Shown: piece after piece, positions 26,829-35,383 of the stretch
Position numbering within the stretch: the stretch's first letter is position 1
How the letters are laid out: every line of letters starts with the position of its first letter
DNA from: Pararhizobium arenae
Lineage (GTDB): Bacteria; Pseudomonadota; Alphaproteobacteria; Rhizobiales; Rhizobiaceae
Length of the DNA stretch: 64,000 nt
Assembly: GCF_001931685.1 (NCBI RefSeq)
Contig: NZ_MOOY01000004.1
Span: 434,001 to 498,000 of the forward strand
Direction of reading: 5' to 3'
Program-made: the position numbers and the translations under genes
The notes under the pieces: generated by a model
Told to the model about the DNA's origin: nothing
The model's input: only the letters and a program-made list of their open reading frames with translations
The model's database searches: none

Positions 26829-26889
26829 GGCGATTGCCGGGATGGCGCAGCTCAGCTACATCAGCGCGACACGGAAATAGCCACTCGTC

Positions 26890-27477
26890 ATGTTGACCCT
26901 TCGCGCCACCGAAACCTTCACCCAGGACATCAAGAAGAGCCGCTTCATCGCGATCTACGGCCCCGTGTCCGATGAACAGGAAGCCAAGGATTTCCTCGCG
27001 ACACATTCCGACCTGGCCGCAAACCACAATTGCTGGGCCTGGCGCATCGGCCAGGTCTATCGCTTCAACGATGACGGCGAGCCCAGCGGCACCGCCGGCA
27101 AGCCCATCCTGCAGGCGATCGACGGGCAGGGACTGGATCATGTCGCCGTCGTCGTCATCCGCTGGTTCGGCGGTATCCTGCTCGGCAGCGGCGGACTGAT
27201 CCGCGCCTATGGCGGCACGGCGGCCATGGGGCTTCGGGCGGCGGAAAAGGCCGAGGTGATCGAGACGGACGGGGCAACGATTGTCTGCGATTTTTCCGAT
27301 CTTGCCATCGTCAAGGCCCGGTTGTTGTCGAACGGCGTGACCATCCCGACGGAAAGTTTCACCGGCACCGGGGCGATCCTCGAGGTGCAGATGGCCAAGC
27401 CCCTGCGCGAGGCGATCCGGGCCATGGTCCGCGATCTCACGCGAGGCCGCGCCGAAATGCGCTTTGATGATGAATAG
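26890..27477 (+). CDS. YigZ/IMPACT family protein
   Basis: A 195-residue protein with the two UPF0029 motifs: RFNDDGEPSGTAGKPIL (about 57-73) and VAVVVIRWFGGILLGSGGLIRAYG (about 85-108, written here in overlap with a glycine-rich loop). A C-terminal ferredoxin-like domain follows (GATIVCDFSDLAIVKARL). The family is conserved from bacteria to animals, where IMPACT controls the eIF2alpha kinase GCN2; in bacteria the function is not settled. It follows the MerR-like gene by 61 bp on the same strand. Confidence 0.87.
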   Translation: MLTLRATETFTQDIKKSRFIAIYGPVSDEQEAKDFLATHSDLAANHNCWAWRIGQVYRFNDDGEPSGTAGKPILQAIDGQGLDHVAVVVIRWFGGILLGSGGLIRAYGGTAAMGLRAAEKAEVIETDGATIVCDFSDLAIVKARLLSNGVTIPTESFTGTGAILEVQMAKPLREAIRAMVRDLTRGRAEMRFDDE

Positions 27478-27557
27478 GCTTTCGGCTTCGTCATAATCGG
27501 CTTAGAAAGCCCAGCTAAACAAATTCAATTTCAACACGATAGGCGAGGAAACCACCC

Positions 27558-28544
27558 ATGAAGACCAGAAAACTCGGCCGCACCGGCGCCACCATTTCCG
27601 AAATCGGCTTCGGCGCCTGGCAGATCGGCGGCGCCTGGGGCGATGTTTCCGAGGAAGACGGCAAGCGCGCGCTCAACGCCGCGCTCGATGCCGGTGTCAC
27701 CTTCATCGATACCGCCGATGTCTATGGCGACGGCCGCTCGGAAAAGATCATCGCGTCCGTCCTCAAGGAGCGCGGCGGTGAAAAGCCCTTCGTCGCCACC
27801 AAGGCCGGCCGCCGACTGAACCCGCATGTCGCGGATGGTTACACCGGCGCCAATATCGAGGCCTTCATTGATCGTAGCCTGACCAATCTCGGCGTCGAAA
27901 CGCTCGATCTCGTCCAACTGCATTGCCCGCCGACGGACGTCTACTACCGTCCGGAAATGTTTGGCGCGCTGGATGATCTCGTCGTCAAGGGCAAGATCCG
28001 CGCCTACGGCGTTTCCGTCGAGCGCGTCGAGGAGGCCCTGAAGGCGATCGAATATCCGGGCGTCGCGACGATCCAGATCATCTACAACATCTTCCGCCAG
28101 CGCCCGCAGGACCTGTTCTTCGCCGAAGCGATCAAGAAGAATGTCGGCGTTATCGTGCGCGTGCCGCTCGCTTCCGGCCTGCTCTCGGGCAAGATCACGG
28201 CGGACACCACATTCGCCGATGACGATCACCGCAAGTTCAACCGCCATGGCGAGTTCTTCGATGTGGGCGAAACCTTTGCCGGCGTGCCCTTCGATGTGGC
28301 GCTCGAAGCCGTCGAGCAGGTCCGTCCGCTGGTACCGGAGGGCGTGACCATGGCACAGTTCGCACTCGCCTGGATCTTGCAAAGCAAGGCCGTCTCCGTC
28401 GTCATCCCCGGCGCGCGCAATGAAGCGCAGGCCAAGGGCAATGCAGCGGCAAGCGACGTTGCAGCGTTTTCCGCAGAAACCCTGCAGGCTCTCGCTGATG
28501 TCTACGAGCGCCTGATCAAGGTGCATGTTCACCAGAAGTGGTAA
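27558..28544 (+). CDS. Aldo/keto reductase
   Basis: A 328-residue NADPH-dependent oxidoreductase of the aldo/keto reductase barrel. The catalytic tetrad is visible: Asp and Tyr in FIDTADVYGDG, Lys in FVATKAGRR and His in LDLVQLHCPP. The NADP-binding C-terminal end reads VVIPGARNEAQAKGNAAA. GAGGAAACC precedes the ATG. The substrate cannot be told; close relatives act on sugars or methylglyoxal-type aldehydes. It is probably monocistronic or cotranscribed with the DUF1810 gene 59 bp downstream. Confidence 0.9.
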   Translation: MKTRKLGRTGATISEIGFGAWQIGGAWGDVSEEDGKRALNAALDAGVTFIDTADVYGDGRSEKIIASVLKERGGEKPFVATKAGRRLNPHVADGYTGANIEAFIDRSLTNLGVETLDLVQLHCPPTDVYYRPEMFGALDDLVVKGKIRAYGVSVERVEEALKAIEYPGVATIQIIYNIFRQRPQDLFFAEAIKKNVGVIVRVPLASGLLSGKITADTTFADDDHRKFNRHGEFFDVGETFAGVPFDVALEAVEQVRPLVPEGVTMAQFALAWILQSKAVSVVIPGARNEAQAKGNAAASDVAAFSAETLQALADVYERLIKVHVHQKW

Positions 28545-28566
28545 GTTCGGCCTGAACCGGTCATCG

Positions 28567-28595
28567 CCTGTCGCGTTGACCATCAATGCGACAGG
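28567..28595 (+). promoter_or_regulatory. Hairpin covering the Shine-Dalgarno of the DUF1810 gene
   Basis: CCTGTCGC (28567-28574) pairs perfectly with GCGACAGG (28588-28595) around a 13-base loop. The 3' arm includes the first bases of AGGAGG (28593-28598), the ribosome-binding site of the next gene, so the fold could limit its translation. It could instead be a weak terminator of the upstream gene, but no T tract follows. Confidence 0.5.
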
Positions 28596-28603
28596 AGGAG
28601 ATG

Positions 28604-29020
28604 ATGCCGGACAACCTTCAACGTTTCGTCGATGCGCAGGTGGCGACCTACGATACCGCGCTTGCGGAATTGCGGGATGGGCATAAGCGAACCCACTGGA
28701 TGTGGTTCATCTTCCCGCAGATCGCCGGCCTTGGCCATTCAGCCATGGCCCAGCGCTACGCGATTTCGGGATTGGAAGAAGCGAAGGCTTATCTGGCCCA
28801 TGCGCTGCTGGGCACTCGGCTCAGGGAATGCACCGCGGCAGTCAATACGCATACGGATCGCAGCGCCCATGCGATCTTCGGTTCACCGGATGATATCAAG
28901 TTCCGGTCGTCCATGACGCTCTTTGCGGCAGCGGCCCCGCAGGAGGTGTCGTTTCGCAAGGCCATCGATCATTTCTACGGAAGCGACGATCCGGCGACGC
29001 TGGAGCGGCCGGATCGCTGA
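28604..29020 (+). CDS. DUF1810 family protein
   Basis: A 138-residue soluble protein of unknown function (DUF1810). Family motifs visible are LQRFVDAQ near the start, HWMWFIFPQIAGLGHS (about 36-51) and FGSPDDIKFRSSMTLF (about 92-107). Two ATGs adjoin; the second at 28604 has AGGAGG at five bases and is preferred over 28601. Downstream is a hairpin shared with argB on the other strand. Confidence 0.85.
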   Translation: MPDNLQRFVDAQVATYDTALAELRDGHKRTHWMWFIFPQIAGLGHSAMAQRYAISGLEEAKAYLAHALLGTRLRECTAAVNTHTDRSAHAIFGSPDDIKFRSSMTLFAAAAPQEVSFRKAIDHFYGSDDPATLERPDR

Positions 29021-29023
29021 AAC

Positions 29024-29045
29024 CCGGCGGCCGGAGAGCCGCCGG
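29024..29045. terminator. Hairpin between DUF1810 gene and argB (probable terminator)
   Basis: CCGGCGGC (29024-29031) and GCCGCCGG (29038-29045) make a perfect 8-bp GC stem around CGGAGA. On the minus strand it is followed by GGTTTCAG and on the plus strand by AAGTATGCTTTC, so the T tract is weak on both sides. It lies between convergent genes, 10 bp from the argB stop. Confidence 0.55.
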
Positions 29046-29055
29046 AAGTATGCTT

Positions 29056-29943
29056 TCAGGGCACGATCAGCGTACCGGCGCCATGCTCGGTGAAAATTTC
29101 GAGCAGGACGGAATGGGCCGTCTTGCCGTTCAGGATGACCACACCCTGAACGCCGGCGTCGATCGCCTCGATGCAGGTTTCGACCTTCGGGATCATGCCG
29201 CCGGAAATCGTACCGTCCTTGATCAGCGCGCGGGCTTCCGCAACAGAAAGCTCCTTGATCAGTTCGCCCTGCTTGTTGAGCACGCCCGGAACGTCCGTGA
29301 GGAACAGGAGGCGGGTGGCATTGAGCGCGCCGGCAATCGCACCGGCAAAGGTATCGGCGTTGATGTTGTAGGTCGCACCATCACGGCCGGGAGCGACCGG
29401 GGCGATGACCGGGATCATCTCGGAGCGGGCCAGCAGGTCGAGCAGCGTGCGGTCGACTTCGACGACTTCGCCGACGAAGCCCAGATCCAGCACGCGCTCG
29501 ATGTTGCTGTCGGGATCGACAACCGTCTTCTTCGCCTTTTCGGCAAAGACCATGTTGCCGTCCTTGCCGCAAAGACCGATCGCCCATTCGCCCGTCTGGT
29601 TGATGAGCGCGACGATCTCCTTGTTGATCGAGCCGGCCAGAACCATCTCGACGATCTCGACGGTCTTGGCGTCGGTGACGCGGAGCCCGCCTTCGAATTT
29701 GGATTCGATCCCCATCTTGGTGAGCATCGCCCCGATCTGCGGGCCGCCGCCGTGGACGACGATCGGGTTGACGCCGGACTGCTTCAGAAGTGCGATGTCG
29801 CTTGCGAAAGCCTTGCCGAGTTCGGCATTGCCCATGGCGTGGCCACCATATTTCACAACGATGGTCTTGTTTTCGTAACGCTGCATATAGGGCAGCGCCT
29901 GCGCAAGAAGACGTGCCTGGGTTTCGCTTTCGGATGGGGTCAT
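29056..29943 (-). CDS. argB: Acetylglutamate kinase
   Basis: Phosphorylates N-acetyl-L-glutamate, the second step of arginine synthesis and usually feedback-inhibited by arginine. The 295-residue protein has the amino-acid-kinase motifs [11 protein letters not shown] (about 29-39), [13 protein letters not shown] (62-74), [16 protein letters not shown] and [13 protein letters not shown]. The start [18 protein letters not shown] carries the N-terminal helix found in arginine-sensitive hexameric enzymes, which suggests feedback control. It is not next to argF and argD, which lie 25 kb to the right. Confidence 0.96.
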   Translation of the reverse strand: MTPSESETQARLLAQALPYMQRYENKTIVVKYGGHAMGNAELGKAFASDIALLKQSGVNPIVVHGGGPQIGAMLTKMGIESKFEGGLRVTDAKTVEIVEMVLAGSINKEIVALINQTGEWAIGLCGKDGNMVFAEKAKKTVVDPDSNIERVLDLGFVGEVVEVDRTLLDLLARSEMIPVIAPVAPGRDGATYNINADTFAGAIAGALNATRLLFLTDVPGVLNKQGELIKELSVAEARALIKDGTISGGMIPKVETCIEAIDAGVQGVVILNGKTAHSVLLEIFTEHGAGTLIVP

Positions 29944-30266
29944 GGGGGAGGAACCTTCAAAAAATGCCGGATGCTGTTTAGCGCAAGTTTTTCGCGGATG
30001 GAATGATCCGTTGTTAAGATAACGCTGTGGTGACGGTAGGGCGGCGGAATACGAGGATTATCCCTCTATAAGACAGAAATTCGAGCCGAGAATGGTTCTC
30101 GACCGCGAGGAACAGACATGGGATGAATAAGGCTCCATCAGCGGAAAACCTGGTGGCAAACGCAGTCAATGGTGCGTATATTTCAACGATTCCTTCAGTG
30201 CATCTGAGCGTGCCCGTGCGGCCGGGGCTGTGGAGGATGTATCTGCTTTGAAAACGCGATGGAACC
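29944..30266. other. Intergenic region between argB and the anti-sigma gene
   Basis: This 323-bp stretch holds the argB promoter on the minus strand and that of the anti-sigma gene on the plus strand, but I see no convincing -35/-10 pair. Because anti-sigma genes usually follow an ECF sigma gene, all three forward frames were read for a sigma-factor remnant; none was found. A 43-codon frame starting at 30123 has no recognisable content. Confidence 0.5.
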
Positions 30267-30980
30267 ATGAGCACACAGATCCCCAAACGCGGTGATTCAC
30301 GACGCGACGAAGTCATCGCCGGGGAATATGTGCTGGGCGCACTTTCGGTCGACGATCGCCGCAAGGTTGAAGCCCGCATGATGCTCGACAGCAATTTTGC
30401 AGCCATGGTCAATCGTTGGCAGACAAACCTCTCTTCCCTCGATAGCCTTTATGATCCCATCGTATCGACCAGACCCTATCCGACCGTCGAGCGGCGATCG
30501 TTGGAGGCACCGGTTCAAGGGGAGCCAACAGGGCTTTGGAATTCGCTCGGATTCTGGCGCTTTCTGACCGGGCTGGCCGTCGCGGGATTGACCGTCATCG
30601 CGGTTCTGGAGGCTGCGACCCCGAACGCAACGCCCTCAAGCCTGCCGGTCCTTGCCGAACTTTCCGGCGAGGAAAGCGCGATGGGTTTGATCGCGCGTTA
30701 CGATGCAGCTGGCAACAAGCTCGTCTTGACGCCTGTCGCCGCGTCGCAGGAGATGCCGCGTTCCCTCGAAGTCTGGATGATCGAAGAAGGGGCAACTCCG
30801 AAGTCGCTGGGCGTGCTGCCGCAAACAGGTGGAGGCGAGATCCGGCTGCCTCCGGAATTTGCCGCAGACATGAAAACCGGCGTGACCCTCGCGGTCAGTG
30901 TCGAGCCGGCCGGAGGCTCAACCGACGAAGCGGCGATCGGCACGATCATCGCTTCCGGCAAGGCCGTCTTTCCGGATTGA
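30267..30980 (+). CDS. Orphan anti-sigma factor, RskA type
   Basis: A 237-residue membrane anti-sigma factor. The cytoplasmic anti-sigma domain begins DEVIAGEYVLGALSVDDRRK (residues about 13-32), the usual sigma-binding start of RskA/ChrR-like proteins, without a zinc-binding HxxxCxxC. A single helix is at about 95-115 (FWRFLTGLAVAGLTVIAVLE), followed by a periplasmic RskA domain with VWMIEEGATPKSLGVLP. No ECF sigma gene lies upstream, which is unusual. The next gene is an exported fasciclin protein, a common target of such systems. Confidence 0.87.
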   Translation: MSTQIPKRGDSRRDEVIAGEYVLGALSVDDRRKVEARMMLDSNFAAMVNRWQTNLSSLDSLYDPIVSTRPYPTVERRSLEAPVQGEPTGLWNSLGFWRFLTGLAVAGLTVIAVLEAATPNATPSSLPVLAELSGEESAMGLIARYDAAGNKLVLTPVAASQEMPRSLEVWMIEEGATPKSLGVLPQTGGGEIRLPPEFAADMKTGVTLAVSVEPAGGSTDEAAIGTIIASGKAVFPD

Positions 30981-31093
30981 ATTTTCAACCCCAAATCAGG
31001 TTCCGCAATCTTTCCCCGACGCGACAACAATCACGCCTGTCGCCGGGTTGCGCATTTTTTTGGCAGGTGACTGCGTTTTTTCGTGCAGAGAGC

Positions 31094-31120
31094 TGAAACT
31101 CTTTCCGAACGCCGCTCGTC
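31094..31120 (+). promoter_or_regulatory. Candidate ECF-sigma promoter of the fasciclin gene
   Basis: TGAAAC (31094-31099) and CGTC (31117-31120) are 17 bp apart, the general form of promoters read by ECF sigma factors (an AAC-containing -35 and a CGTC -10). It lies 81 bp before the fasciclin start. The match is short and could be chance. Confidence 0.35.
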
Positions 31121-31200
31121 TTCTGGTTTGTCTCTGCGCAGAGAACATTGAAACGGGAGAAAGCCCTCCGGGCTAAACGAGATCAACGGAAGGATTACCA

Positions 31201-31758
31201 ATGTTCAAGTCCCTGCTGCGTACCACGACGGTCGTATCGGTCATGATTGCCGGCACGTTTGCCGCGCATGCGGAGAACCCCATGGTCGGTGGTGCTCCCA
31301 TGTATGAAAACAAGACAATCGTCGAGAATGCGGTCAATTCCAAGGATCACACGACACTGGTCGCTGCCGTGCAGGCTGCCGGTCTGGCTGAGACGCTTTC
31401 CGGCGCGGGCCCCTTCACGGTGTTCGCCCCCACGAACGCTGCTTTCGAAGCTCTTCCTGCCGGCACGGTCGATACTCTGCTGAAGCCGGAGAATAAGGAG
31501 CAGCTGACGAAGGTGCTGACCTGCCATGTTGTCGGCGTCAGCGCCCTGTCCGACGCCATCAGCAAGATGGTTGCCGATGACGGCGGCACCCACGACGTTA
31601 AGACTGTCGGTGGCTGCGTCCTGAAAGCCAAGGCCGATGGCGGCAAGATCACGCTGACCGATGAGACCGGTGGCGTGGCAACCGTTACGATTGCCGACGT
31701 GAAGCAGTCCAACGGCGTGATCCATGTGATCGACAAGGTGCTTCTGCCGAAGAGCTGA
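31201..31758 (+). CDS. Exported fasciclin (FAS1) domain protein
   Basis: A 185-residue protein with a signal peptide (cleaved near AAHAENP, about residue 23) and one FAS1 domain with both conserved boxes: H1 GPFTVFAPTNAAFEALP and H2 NGVIHVIDKVLLP. FAS1 domains mediate adhesion; rhizobial members such as Nex18/Fas proteins have been linked to symbiosis in some species. A pair of Cys in the middle (LTCHVVG and GGCVLKA) may form a disulfide. It follows the anti-sigma gene on the same strand by 220 bp, and a strong hairpin terminator follows. Confidence 0.9.
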   Translation: MFKSLLRTTTVVSVMIAGTFAAHAENPMVGGAPMYENKTIVENAVNSKDHTTLVAAVQAAGLAETLSGAGPFTVFAPTNAAFEALPAGTVDTLLKPENKEQLTKVLTCHVVGVSALSDAISKMVADDGGTHDVKTVGGCVLKAKADGGKITLTDETGGVATVTIADVKQSNGVIHVIDKVLLPKS

Positions 31759-31793
31759 CCCGCCGGGTTTAAGGGTCGGATTTAGTGCCGACC

Positions 31794-31833
31794 TGCGCAT
31801 GGCCTCTCGTGAATGGGAGGTCATGCGCATTTT
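31794..31833 (+). terminator. Terminator after the fasciclin gene
   Basis: TGCGCATGGCCTC (31794-31806) pairs with GAGGTCATGCGCA (31817-31829), 13 bp with one G-U, followed by TTTTGGTT. A second smaller hairpin, GGTCGG / CCGACC, lies just before it. Confidence 0.75.
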
Positions 31834-31956
31834 GGTTCAGCGGGTCTGTTGTGCCGGAGCCTTGAGGAGTGCTCATCACATATGGTTTACGCCCATGTGT
31901 TTTGCGGATTGCTGGCACGCGCACTAAGATGCGTCATCAAGCCTCAGGAGAAGACC

Positions 31957-32442
31957 ATGCCAAGCCGCCGTATTTTTTTGCTGTCGGGCGTCGGTGCCCT
32001 TGCGCTTTCGGTTCTCAGACCTGGCGGCAGCCGGGCCGATGAAACGTTCGAGGTGATGCGCACGGATGCGGAATGGAAGGCGATGCTTACCGAAGAGCAG
32101 TATCGCGTGCTTCGCCATGAGGATACGGAACGTCCGTTTACCAGCGCGCTGAATACCGAGAAGCGCAAGGGCATCTTTCACTGCGCCGGCTGCGATCTGC
32201 CTGTCTATTCCTCCGAGGCCAAATATGACAGTGGCACCGGATGGCCGAGTTTCTGGGAATCGCTGCCGAACGCCATCGGGCTTCGCGAGGATACCACGTT
32301 TGGGATGGTACGGACGGAGTGCCATTGCCGGCGTTGCGGCGGGCATCTCGGCCATGTCTTTGACGACGGGCCGCAGCCCACCGGAAAGCGGCATTGTATC
32401 AATGGCATCGCCATGACCTTTGTCGCCGGCACCTCTTCGTAA
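31957..32442 (+). CDS. msrB: Peptide-methionine (R)-S-oxide reductase, Tat-exported
   Basis: A 161-residue MsrB that repairs methionine-R-sulfoxide in proteins. The start MPSRRIFLLSGVGALAL follows AGGAGAAG and forms a twin-arginine signal (SRRIFLL) with a cleavage site near SRADE, so the enzyme should work in the periplasm after Tat export. Zinc ligands are Cys 76/79 (HCAGC) and Cys 124/127 (CRRC). The catalytic Cys is 147 (GKRHCINGIAM). The domain is of normal length. It stands alone. Confidence 0.93.
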   Translation: MPSRRIFLLSGVGALALSVLRPGGSRADETFEVMRTDAEWKAMLTEEQYRVLRHEDTERPFTSALNTEKRKGIFHCAGCDLPVYSSEAKYDSGTGWPSFWESLPNAIGLREDTTFGMVRTECHCRRCGGHLGHVFDDGPQPTGKRHCINGIAMTFVAGTSS

Positions 32443-32464
32443 GGCGCCGGCAGGCGGTGAACGA

Positions 32465-33004
32465 TCAGAGCGCGCCGGCTTCCGGTGCCGTGATCTGTCC
32501 GCCGGAAAGCGCGGCCTGAAGCTTTTGCTCCTGATCGGGCGAAAGCGATGTCTTCAAGACGCGACCGCGCAAGCCTTCCAACTCCGCCATCACCTTTTCA
32601 GGCTGGACCTTGCGGACCAGAATGAAAAGGGCCGATGAGTTGTTGGGGATGGTCTCGCTCAGCGACTTTATGAAGTTGTCATCGATGCCGTAATCGGCAA
32701 GCGAGCCGGAGAGCGCGCCCGTACCCGCGCCAATGGCGCCGCCGATGGCAAACCCGGCAAGCGGATTTAGGAACAGCAGTCCGACAAGCCCACCCCAGAT
32801 CGACCCCGAAAGCAGCCCGGATGTCGCGCCGATCGCCGTGAGGTTAAGGCTTTGCTTCAGGTGAACCTTGCCGGCTTCGTCGCGCACGACGACGACGGCG
32901 TCTTCCAGGTCGATCAGATATTCCTTCTTCAAGCCGTTCAATTTCACGAGAACGCGATCGGCCTCCTCGGTGTTGTCAAAACCAATGACGATCAGGTCGG
33001 ACAT
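32465..33004 (-). CDS. DUF1269 family membrane-associated protein
   Basis: A 179-residue protein of unknown function. It starts MSDLIVIGFDNTEEADRV (GGAGAAGGAGCAC upstream supports this start over an earlier ATG) and has the DUF1269 layout: an alpha/beta N-terminal part with DAVVVVRDEAGKVHLKQS, then a glycine-rich hydrophobic hairpin (about 68-115, GGLVGLLFLNPLAGFAIGG), then LADYGIDDNFIKSL and a short C-terminal domain. The hairpin suggests membrane insertion. It is convergent with msrB. Confidence 0.8.
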   Translation of the reverse strand: MSDLIVIGFDNTEEADRVLVKLNGLKKEYLIDLEDAVVVVRDEAGKVHLKQSLNLTAIGATSGLLSGSIWGGLVGLLFLNPLAGFAIGGAIGAGTGALSGSLADYGIDDNFIKSLSETIPNNSSALFILVRKVQPEKVMAELEGLRGRVLKTSLSPDQEQKLQAALSGGQITAPEAGAL

Positions 33005-33107
33005 GATGTGCTCCTTCTCCCTCGGGCGCGGAAATTCGCGCGACAACGGGTAGCTAGGGCAAAGTCCATGTCAGGCTAGTGACACCACGCGCTGAAGCAG
33101 GCGGATA

Positions 33108-33761
33108 TTACTGCGTGATGACCGTCTCGATAGCGCCGCGCAGATCATCCAGGCCCGCGGATTTTTCAGATGAGGTCGCCAGCACTTCCGGAAAGGCAGC
33201 CGGATGCTTCTTGATCTTCTCAAGCGTCTCCGCGATCAGCCGCGGCACGGCCGGCTCCTTGATCTTGTCGGTCTTGGTCAGGACGATCTGATAGGAGACC
33301 GCTGCCTTGTCCAGCAGGGAAAGCACTTCGTCGTCATTCTTCTTTATGCCGTGGCGGCTGTCGATCAGAACATAGACGCGCTTGAGGGTCGAGCGCCCGC
33401 GCAGATAGTCGAAGACGAGTTTCGTCCAGGCATCGACCATTTCCTTTGGAGCCTGGGCGTACCCGTACCCCGGCATATCCACCAGCGCCATCGGCGGCAG
33501 GTCTCCTGCTTCTCCGGAAAAGCCGTCGGGCACGAAATAATTGAGCTCTTGGGTGCGGCCCGGCGTGTTCGAGGTTCGGGCCAATCCCTTTTGCCCCACG
33601 AGGGCGTTGATCAACGAAGATTTCCCGACATTCGAGCGGCCGGCAAATGCGATTTCGGCGGGGCCTTCCGGCGGCAGGAATTTCATCGAAGGCACGCCGC
33701 GAATGAAAATCCACGGACGGCCGAACAGCGGCTTGTCGTCCTGGGGCTTTTTATCCGTCAT
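33108..33761 (-). CDS. engB: Ribosome biogenesis GTPase EngB (YihA/YsxC)
   Basis: A 217-residue essential GTPase for 50S subunit assembly. G1 is GRSNVGKSS (about 38-46), G2/G3 around [14 protein letters not shown] and [11 protein letters not shown]4 LTKTDK and G5 in ATSSEKS. The start [17 protein letters not shown] is preferred because AGGAAC precedes it; the frame is open further upstream with an unlikely extension. The neighbouring leftward gene upstream is a DMT transporter. Confidence 0.95.
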   Translation of the reverse strand: MTDKKPQDDKPLFGRPWIFIRGVPSMKFLPPEGPAEIAFAGRSNVGKSSLINALVGQKGLARTSNTPGRTQELNYFVPDGFSGEAGDLPPMALVDMPGYGYAQAPKEMVDAWTKLVFDYLRGRSTLKRVYVLIDSRHGIKKNDDEVLSLLDKAAVSYQIVLTKTDKIKEPAVPRLIAETLEKIKKHPAAFPEVLATSSEKSAGLDDLRGAIETVITQ

Positions 33762-33865
33762 GGCATGTTCCTTCCAAAGCTGCGGTCGCAGTCGTTCTAG
33801 CGGCTTTGCGGTTTTGGCGGATATTGTCAAGGCCGGGGCATGATTGTGTGCCCGCGTCAGCACGC

Positions 33866-34789
33866 TTACGCGACCGGTTTGCGGGCCAGCCCCTGCTGGC
33901 GAAAAAGCTCGACGGTCAGGTAACAGAGAAGGGCGGCAAGCACCACCGACCCGCCAATGATCGTGGTGAGGCTCGGGATTTCTCCGTGGATGAGGGCCAC
34001 CCAGACAGGAGCGAGCACGGTTTCGGCGGTTCCGAACAAGGCCGCAAGCGCGGAGGGTACGAAACGTGCGCCCGTCACGAAGAGCGCCAGGCCCAAACCG
34101 AAATTGAACGCGCCGAAGATGATGAGAATGCCGAGTTCCGGCAGGGTGACGGCAAAGCCTGTCGCCTGGGATGCTGCCAAGGTTCCGGCGATGATCGTTC
34201 CGAGAAAGACGGCTGGCGTCATGCGGACATGGGCATACTTCCGGGTAATCACGGTCGCCAGAGCAAAAGCGAAGGCGATCAACAGCGCAAGCGCATCGCC
34301 GATGGGGGAGACTGCGCCGCTGAGCGAATCCGAAACCATGATCAGGACGCCGCAGATCACGGCGGCGATCGCCAGCCAGGTCGCAAGCGGGACGTTTTCA
34401 CGAAAGACGATCCAGCCGATCAAGGCGGCGATCAATGGCACACCCGCCTGAATGAGCACGATGTTGGCGACGGTCGTGTAGCCGAGCGCAAGGATGAAAC
34501 TCGTTGATGCCGTTGCAAAGCAGATGCCGACGGCAAGGCCCGGCAAGCCCATTCCGCGAAAAAGCCCCAGCGTGCCTTTGACGCCATCGCGCAGCAGCAT
34601 GAAGCAGAGAAGAAAAAGGGCGGCGAAAAGCGAGCGCCAGAAGACGATCGTCCAACTGTCCGGTATATCAAGAAACCGCGCAAGCGTGCCGCCGAAACTC
34701 CAGACCACAGCGGAACCCAGAACCAGAAAGATGCCTGTCGTCTGGCTGAGTGGTCTGTCGGAGAGCGGTTTCGGAGGAGGCAATGACAT
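33866..34789 (-). CDS. EamA/DMT-family membrane transporter
   Basis: A 307-residue inner-membrane protein with ten predicted helices in two EamA halves. Features: [20 protein letters not shown] near the first helices, [16 protein letters not shown] at the end of the first half (conserved Glu), and [19 protein letters not shown] at the end of the second. Function is export or uptake of an unknown metabolite. It lies 104 bp upstream of engB on the same strand and could be cotranscribed. The first DMT gene of this window is at 5478-6383. Confidence 0.85.
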   Translation of the reverse strand: MSLPPPKPLSDRPLSQTTGIFLVLGSAVVWSFGGTLARFLDIPDSWTIVFWRSLFAALFLLCFMLLRDGVKGTLGLFRGMGLPGLAVGICFATASTSFILALGYTTVANIVLIQAGVPLIAALIGWIVFRENVPLATWLAIAAVICGVLIMVSDSLSGAVSPIGDALALLIAFAFALATVITRKYAHVRMTPAVFLGTIIAGTLAASQATGFAVTLPELGILIIFGAFNFGLGLALFVTGARFVPSALAALFGTAETVLAPVWVALIHGEIPSLTTIIGGSVVLAALLCYLTVELFRQQGLARKPVA

Positions 34790-34954
34790 GGGGTGGTCCG
34801 CTTCTGCTAGGGGCAGTAACTGACACTCCGGGCGTCAAGTTCTCCCACACGTCTGTCTTAGACCGATTCCCGGGACAAGGGCGCAGATGACAACGACATC
34901 GGTCGGTCGCAAATTCGTTTTCGGGCCGTGCGCGACAGATGCGCTCTCATCGAT

Positions 34955-35383
34955 CTATGGATAGATGACGCCCTTGCGCAAGATGACGTTGCCATAGAGG
35001 CGCGGCTCGCTGGTCTGCACGACCGTATGGGCGGCGCGAACACGCGGATAAAAATCGGGCCCTAGCAGCGGCATGACCTTTCGATCCGGCTCATGCCGGG
35101 CACAGCAGGCGATGATATCCTGATGAACCGGATCGAGCGCATCCAGATCCTGCTTTACGGTCGCGCGAAAAATTGCGGCGGGTACGAAATCGTCGATCGG
35201 CAGGACGCTGAGGATCGCATCCAGAACCGGGATCAGCGCATGGCCGTCAAGTCGGATCAACCGGCGGCCATGCTCTTCGCCGGGATAGTTGCCGTCAACC
35301 AGCGCGATCTCGTCGCCATGGCCCATGGCCCGAAGGGTCGCGAGAAGCTCAGGGCTCAAAAGCGGGTTCAATCCCTTGAGCAT
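34955..35383 (-). CDS. FucU/RbsD-family sugar mutarotase
   Basis: A 142-residue protein of the L-fucose mutarotase / D-ribose pyranase family, which interconverts sugar anomers after uptake. The conserved start MLKGLNPLLSPELLATLRAM with HGDEIALVDGNYP (catalytic His and Asp region) is present, as is VVQTSEPRLYGNVILRKGVI at the end, which carries the conserved Tyr. Its start overlaps the stop of the ROK regulator, so the two are translationally coupled. Given the fructose transport genes opposite, fructose is a likely substrate, but fucose-type sugars fit the family better. Confidence 0.88.
   Translation of the reverse strand: MLKGLNPLLSPELLATLRAMGHGDEIALVDGNYPGEEHGRRLIRLDGHALIPVLDAILSVLPIDDFVPAAIFRATVKQDLDALDPVHQDIIACCARHEPDRKVMPLLGPDFYPRVRAAHTVVQTSEPRLYGNVILRKGVIYP

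Noticed and set aside
29944-30266. Remnant of an ECF sigma gene before the anti-sigma gene
   Set aside because: All three forward frames were read; none resembles sigma region 2 or 4.
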